A stretch of 8,531 bases of DNA from the NCBI GenBank assembly GCA_018822065.1, contig JAHJKV010000209.1, positions 1-8,531 on the forward strand. Reading direction: 5' to 3'. Position numbers and translations under genes: made by a program. The notes under the pieces are model-generated. The model saw only the letters and a list, made by a program, of their open reading frames with translations. It ran no database searches and was not told the DNA's origin. Of this stretch, positions 7,115-8,531 are shown in pieces. The stretch is from Pseudomonadota bacterium (lineage in GTDB: Bacteria > Desulfobacterota > Desulfovibrionia > Desulfovibrionales > Desulfovibrionaceae). Each line of letters begins with the position of its first letter. Position 1 is the first letter of the stretch.

Positions 7115-7321
7115 CCACAATCACCCTGAAGTATGACCTTCGAGACATCGATTGGGTCGAAGCCGCAAAGGTCTTCGAAAGTGCTCCCCTTGGCTCCCCT
7201 TGGCACCCGTGGACCGGAAAAGCTGCAGCGCAGTTTCAAAAAATCCCCCCTGACCTGCTTTGCCCTGGACAACGGGCGCATCCACCTGGAACGAATGCGC
7301 GCCGGCGGATACGCCGAATAG
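7111..7321 (+). pseudogene. Decayed GNAT acetyltransferase gene with a 10-bp tandem duplication
   Basis: From 7111 one frame reads ATA-ACC-ACA, then ITLKYDLRDIDWVEAAKVFE and SAPLG. After the exact tandem repeat GCTCCCCTTG x2 (7183-7192, 7193-7202) the homology moves to another frame: TRGPEKLQRSFKKSPLTCFA and LDNGR. Deleting one 10-bp copy joins them into one frame that aligns without gaps to the intact GNAT-like protein upstream of marC (18 of 50 residues identical by hand count, starting at its L3). The first codon is ATA where ATG is expected: an ATGA overlap with marC, as at 6521, would become ATAA by one G-to-A change, also turning marC's stop from TGA to TAA. After LDNGR only 13 residues (to YAE) precede the stop, so the CoA-binding half is gone. 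A 62-codon frame from 7133 is open but begins out of the homologous frame. Confidence 0.75.
7183..7202 (+). repeat. 10-bp direct tandem duplication
   Basis: GCTCCCCTTG occurs twice back to back. Because 10 is not a multiple of three, the duplication shifts the reading frame of the surrounding GNAT remnant. Confidence 0.9.
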
Positions 7322-7324
7322 AAA

Positions 7325-7365
7325 GGCGCAGCCCCCTCCCCCGTGCGGGGGCTGGAGACTGCGCC
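7325..7365 (-). terminator. Probable terminator of the ydbH-ydbL operon
   Basis: The outer stem GGCGCAG/CTGCGCC (7325-7331 and 7359-7365) is perfect, and an inner C-rich/G-rich stem (AGCCCCC with GGGGGCT) strengthens it. On the minus strand it begins 22 nt past the YdbL-like stop and is followed by CTTTCTATT, a weak T-rich run. It could also stop the rightward marC transcript. Confidence 0.6.
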
Positions 7366-7386
7366 GCTGCTTTCCAATATTTCCGG

Positions 7387-7950
7387 TTACTTCTGGGACC
7401 AACCGCCGCCGGACTGGATGTAGGTTCCGGGCGCGGCATACTTCTTCCAGAGGTCGGCATAGATCTGTTGCACCTCGCCCACCTTGTCCGGCGTCCCGGC
7501 GGCCTTGGCCTTTTCCATGTAGAGATCGCCCTTGATGCTGCGGTCTGCGGCCACTAGGCGGTTCACCTGACCCACAGCCTGCATGTCCAGCCCGCCCTTG
7601 TCGCGCAGGATGGCGAAGCCGTCGTTGTCGAGCCCCACGGCGCCCGAGGCAAAAAAGGACGCCAGCTGCTGGGTGTTGGCGGTCAATTGCGCTTCCAGAC
7701 CACGCGTGGCCGCATTGGTCAGGTTCACATAATCCGCGGCATAGGCCGTGGTCGGGCCGAAGAACTCCAGCAAGTCCGGTGAGAGCCAGGAACCCTCCTT
7801 GGGCGGCGTCACTTCGATGCCATAGGCCTCCTTGACCACCCGCTCGGCGTCTTTCTGGACCTCGGCGGCCGGGAAATAGATGTTCACAGTGACACAGGCC
7901 GCAGTCAGCAGCATGGCCAGCATGACGGTGGTCTTGAATATGATGCGCAT
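7387..7950 (-). CDS. DUF1318 (YdbL-family) probable lipoprotein, possibly a YnbE-YdbL fusion
   Basis: The 187-residue product starts MRIIFKTTVMLAMLLTAAC, a signal peptide with a lipobox-like LTAAC (C19); threonine at -3 is not ideal. CVTVNIYFPAAEV follows, as in other DUF1318 lipoproteins. The C-terminal part (about 106-187) has the YdbL pattern, ending KYAAPGTYIQSGGGW, comparable with the PGEYVQ...GKW end of E. coli YdbL. The E. coli protein is only about 108 residues, so this one carries roughly 80 extra at the N-terminus. In E. coli, YdbL assists YdbH and the lipoprotein YnbE, which together bridge the membranes for phospholipid transport. The upstream gene encodes the YdbH partner. The start at 7950 is favoured by AAGGAG 7 nt upstream; an ATG at 7977 overlapping the ydbH stop would add nine polar residues before the signal peptide. 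Confidence 0.82.
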   Translation of the reverse strand: MRIIFKTTVMLAMLLTAACVTVNIYFPAAEVQKDAERVVKEAYGIEVTPPKEGSWLSPDLLEFFGPTTAYAADYVNLTNAATRGLEAQLTANTQQLASFFASGAVGLDNDGFAILRDKGGLDMQAVGQVNRLVAADRSIKGDLYMEKAKAAGTPDKVGEVQQIYADLWKKYAAPGTYIQSGGGWSQK

Positions 7951-7957
7951 GGTCGTT

Positions 7958-7963
7958 CTCCTT
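7958..7963 (-). promoter_or_regulatory. Shine-Dalgarno sequence fixing the ydbL-like start
   Basis: AAGGAG on the minus strand, 7 nt before the ATG at 7950. It places the start at M-R-I-I-F, directly before the hydrophobic signal core, rather than at the overlapping ATG at 7977. Confidence 0.7.
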
Positions 7964-7973
7964 GTCGTTATGT

Positions 7974-8531
7974 TCATGAACCTTTGGCCCCGTCGCCCAG
8001 GACCCGCTCCACTCGTTCTCGCATATCCTTGAAACTGATATAATTTTCAGGGTTGCCGTTCACAATGTTGATGCCTGTCAAAAAAGGCTTCTTGATCAGG
8101 TATTCCACCCCGCCCTCGCGGATCAACCCCCGCACCCGGAAGATATCATTATCAAGGGTGCAATGGAAGCCGATGCGCGCATAGGAGAACTCCTCGAAGA
8201 AACTGGCGAACATCCCCACGCCCATGTCGCCCATGCCTGAACCGGTGCCGATCACCGACAAGGAGTTCACGGCCTTGAGGCTCACGGTCTTGTCGAAGTC
8301 GCCCGTGCCGGAGGTCTCGGCCCGGAGGATCATACCCACGGGTTCGCCATAGGCCACGACCACATCATGCAAATCCAGGTCCAAATTTCCCGTGACCCGC
8401 CCCACGTCCATGGCCCGGCTGATCCGCTCCAGATCCAGTTCGCGCACAGTCACGCTCAGGCCGAACTTGCGATGAGCGTCCAGGGGGTCTTCGGCAAAGA
8501 TGCGGTCCACGCTGAGGGTGCCGCCAAAGAA
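7974..8531 (-). CDS. AsmA-like intermembrane lipid-transport protein YdbH, C-terminal part
   Basis: The frame is open to the right edge, so only the last 185 residues are present, beginning FFGGTLSVDRIF; the GTG at 8510 is internal and not a start. The segment has the repetitive beta-strand character of the AsmA/YdbH C-terminal domain. FFGGTLSVDRI is followed by LDLERISRAMDVGRVTGNLDL, then a block SLSVIGTGSG, FFEEFSYARIGFHCTLDNDI and FRVRGLIREGGVEYLI. E. coli YdbH is a long, inner-membrane-anchored, groove-forming protein that spans the periplasm and acts redundantly with TamB and YhdP in phospholipid transport to the outer membrane. The assignment rests on these motifs and on the YdbL-family gene 23 nt downstream, an arrangement matching the E. 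coli operon apart from the missing separate ynbE. An unrelated AsmA-like protein remains possible because the N-terminus is not visible. Confidence 0.72.
   Translation of the reverse strand, partial: FFGGTLSVDRIFAEDPLDAHRKFGLSVTVRELDLERISRAMDVGRVTGNLDLDLHDVVVAYGEPVGMILRAETSGTGDFDKTVSLKAVNSLSVIGTGSGMGDMGVGMFASFFEEFSYARIGFHCTLDNDIFRVRGLIREGGVEYLIKKPFLTGINIVNGNPENYISFKDMRERVERVLGDGAKGS

Overview
The window is GC-rich bacterial chromosome with compact, often overlapping genes and plain sigma70-like promoters. The gene content (RecN, a YcgR/PilZ c-di-GMP effector, a MarC-family membrane protein, an AsmA-like YdbH plus a DUF1318/YdbL lipoprotein, OppB/OppC) points to a Gram-negative with an outer membrane. 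The style of the proteins suggests Desulfovibrionales or a related deltaproteobacterial lineage. That placement is an impression from protein sequence, not a database result.

Left edge (1-504): the last 59 codons of a tyrosine recombinase run toward the 3' end of a minus-strand tRNA-Ala(GGC) gene. The tRNA has its own promoter and a downstream hairpin terminator. An integrase tail beside a tRNA 3' end is the usual layout at the end of an integrative element, so an island or prophage probably lies to the left. The chromosome proper starts at the tRNA.

Centre (438-5351, plus strand): a sigma70-like promoter drives an overlapping pair of dipeptide/oligopeptide ABC permeases (OppB/DppB-like and OppC/DppC-like). 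No binding protein or ATPase gene is in view. recN (DNA repair) follows with its own promoter. Next comes an exported metal-dependent amidohydrolase-like protein whose signal peptide is encoded across a run of nine T. A strong imperfect palindrome separates it from a convergent pilZ gene.

Right part (5352-7386): the minus-strand PilZ gene diverges from a small operon: a GNAT-like protein, then marC overlapping it by 4 nt, then a decayed second GNAT gene. The decayed copy shows a clear history. An exact 10-bp tandem duplication shifts the frame, the expected ATG reads ATA, and the C-terminal half is missing. Removing one 10-bp copy gives a gap-free alignment to the intact GNAT-like protein.

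Right edge (7387-8531, minus strand): the 3' end of an AsmA-like ydbH gene is followed by a DUF1318/YdbL-like lipoprotein gene. In E. coli the equivalent operon is ydbH-ynbE-ydbL, for lipid transport between the membranes. Here no separate ynbE is present, and the downstream protein looks like a YnbE-type lipoprotein start joined to a YdbL domain. I found no CRISPR array, transposase or evident defence system. The most instructive signals are the tRNA/integrase junction, the GNAT-marC-pseudoGNAT cassette and the possible YnbE-YdbL fusion.
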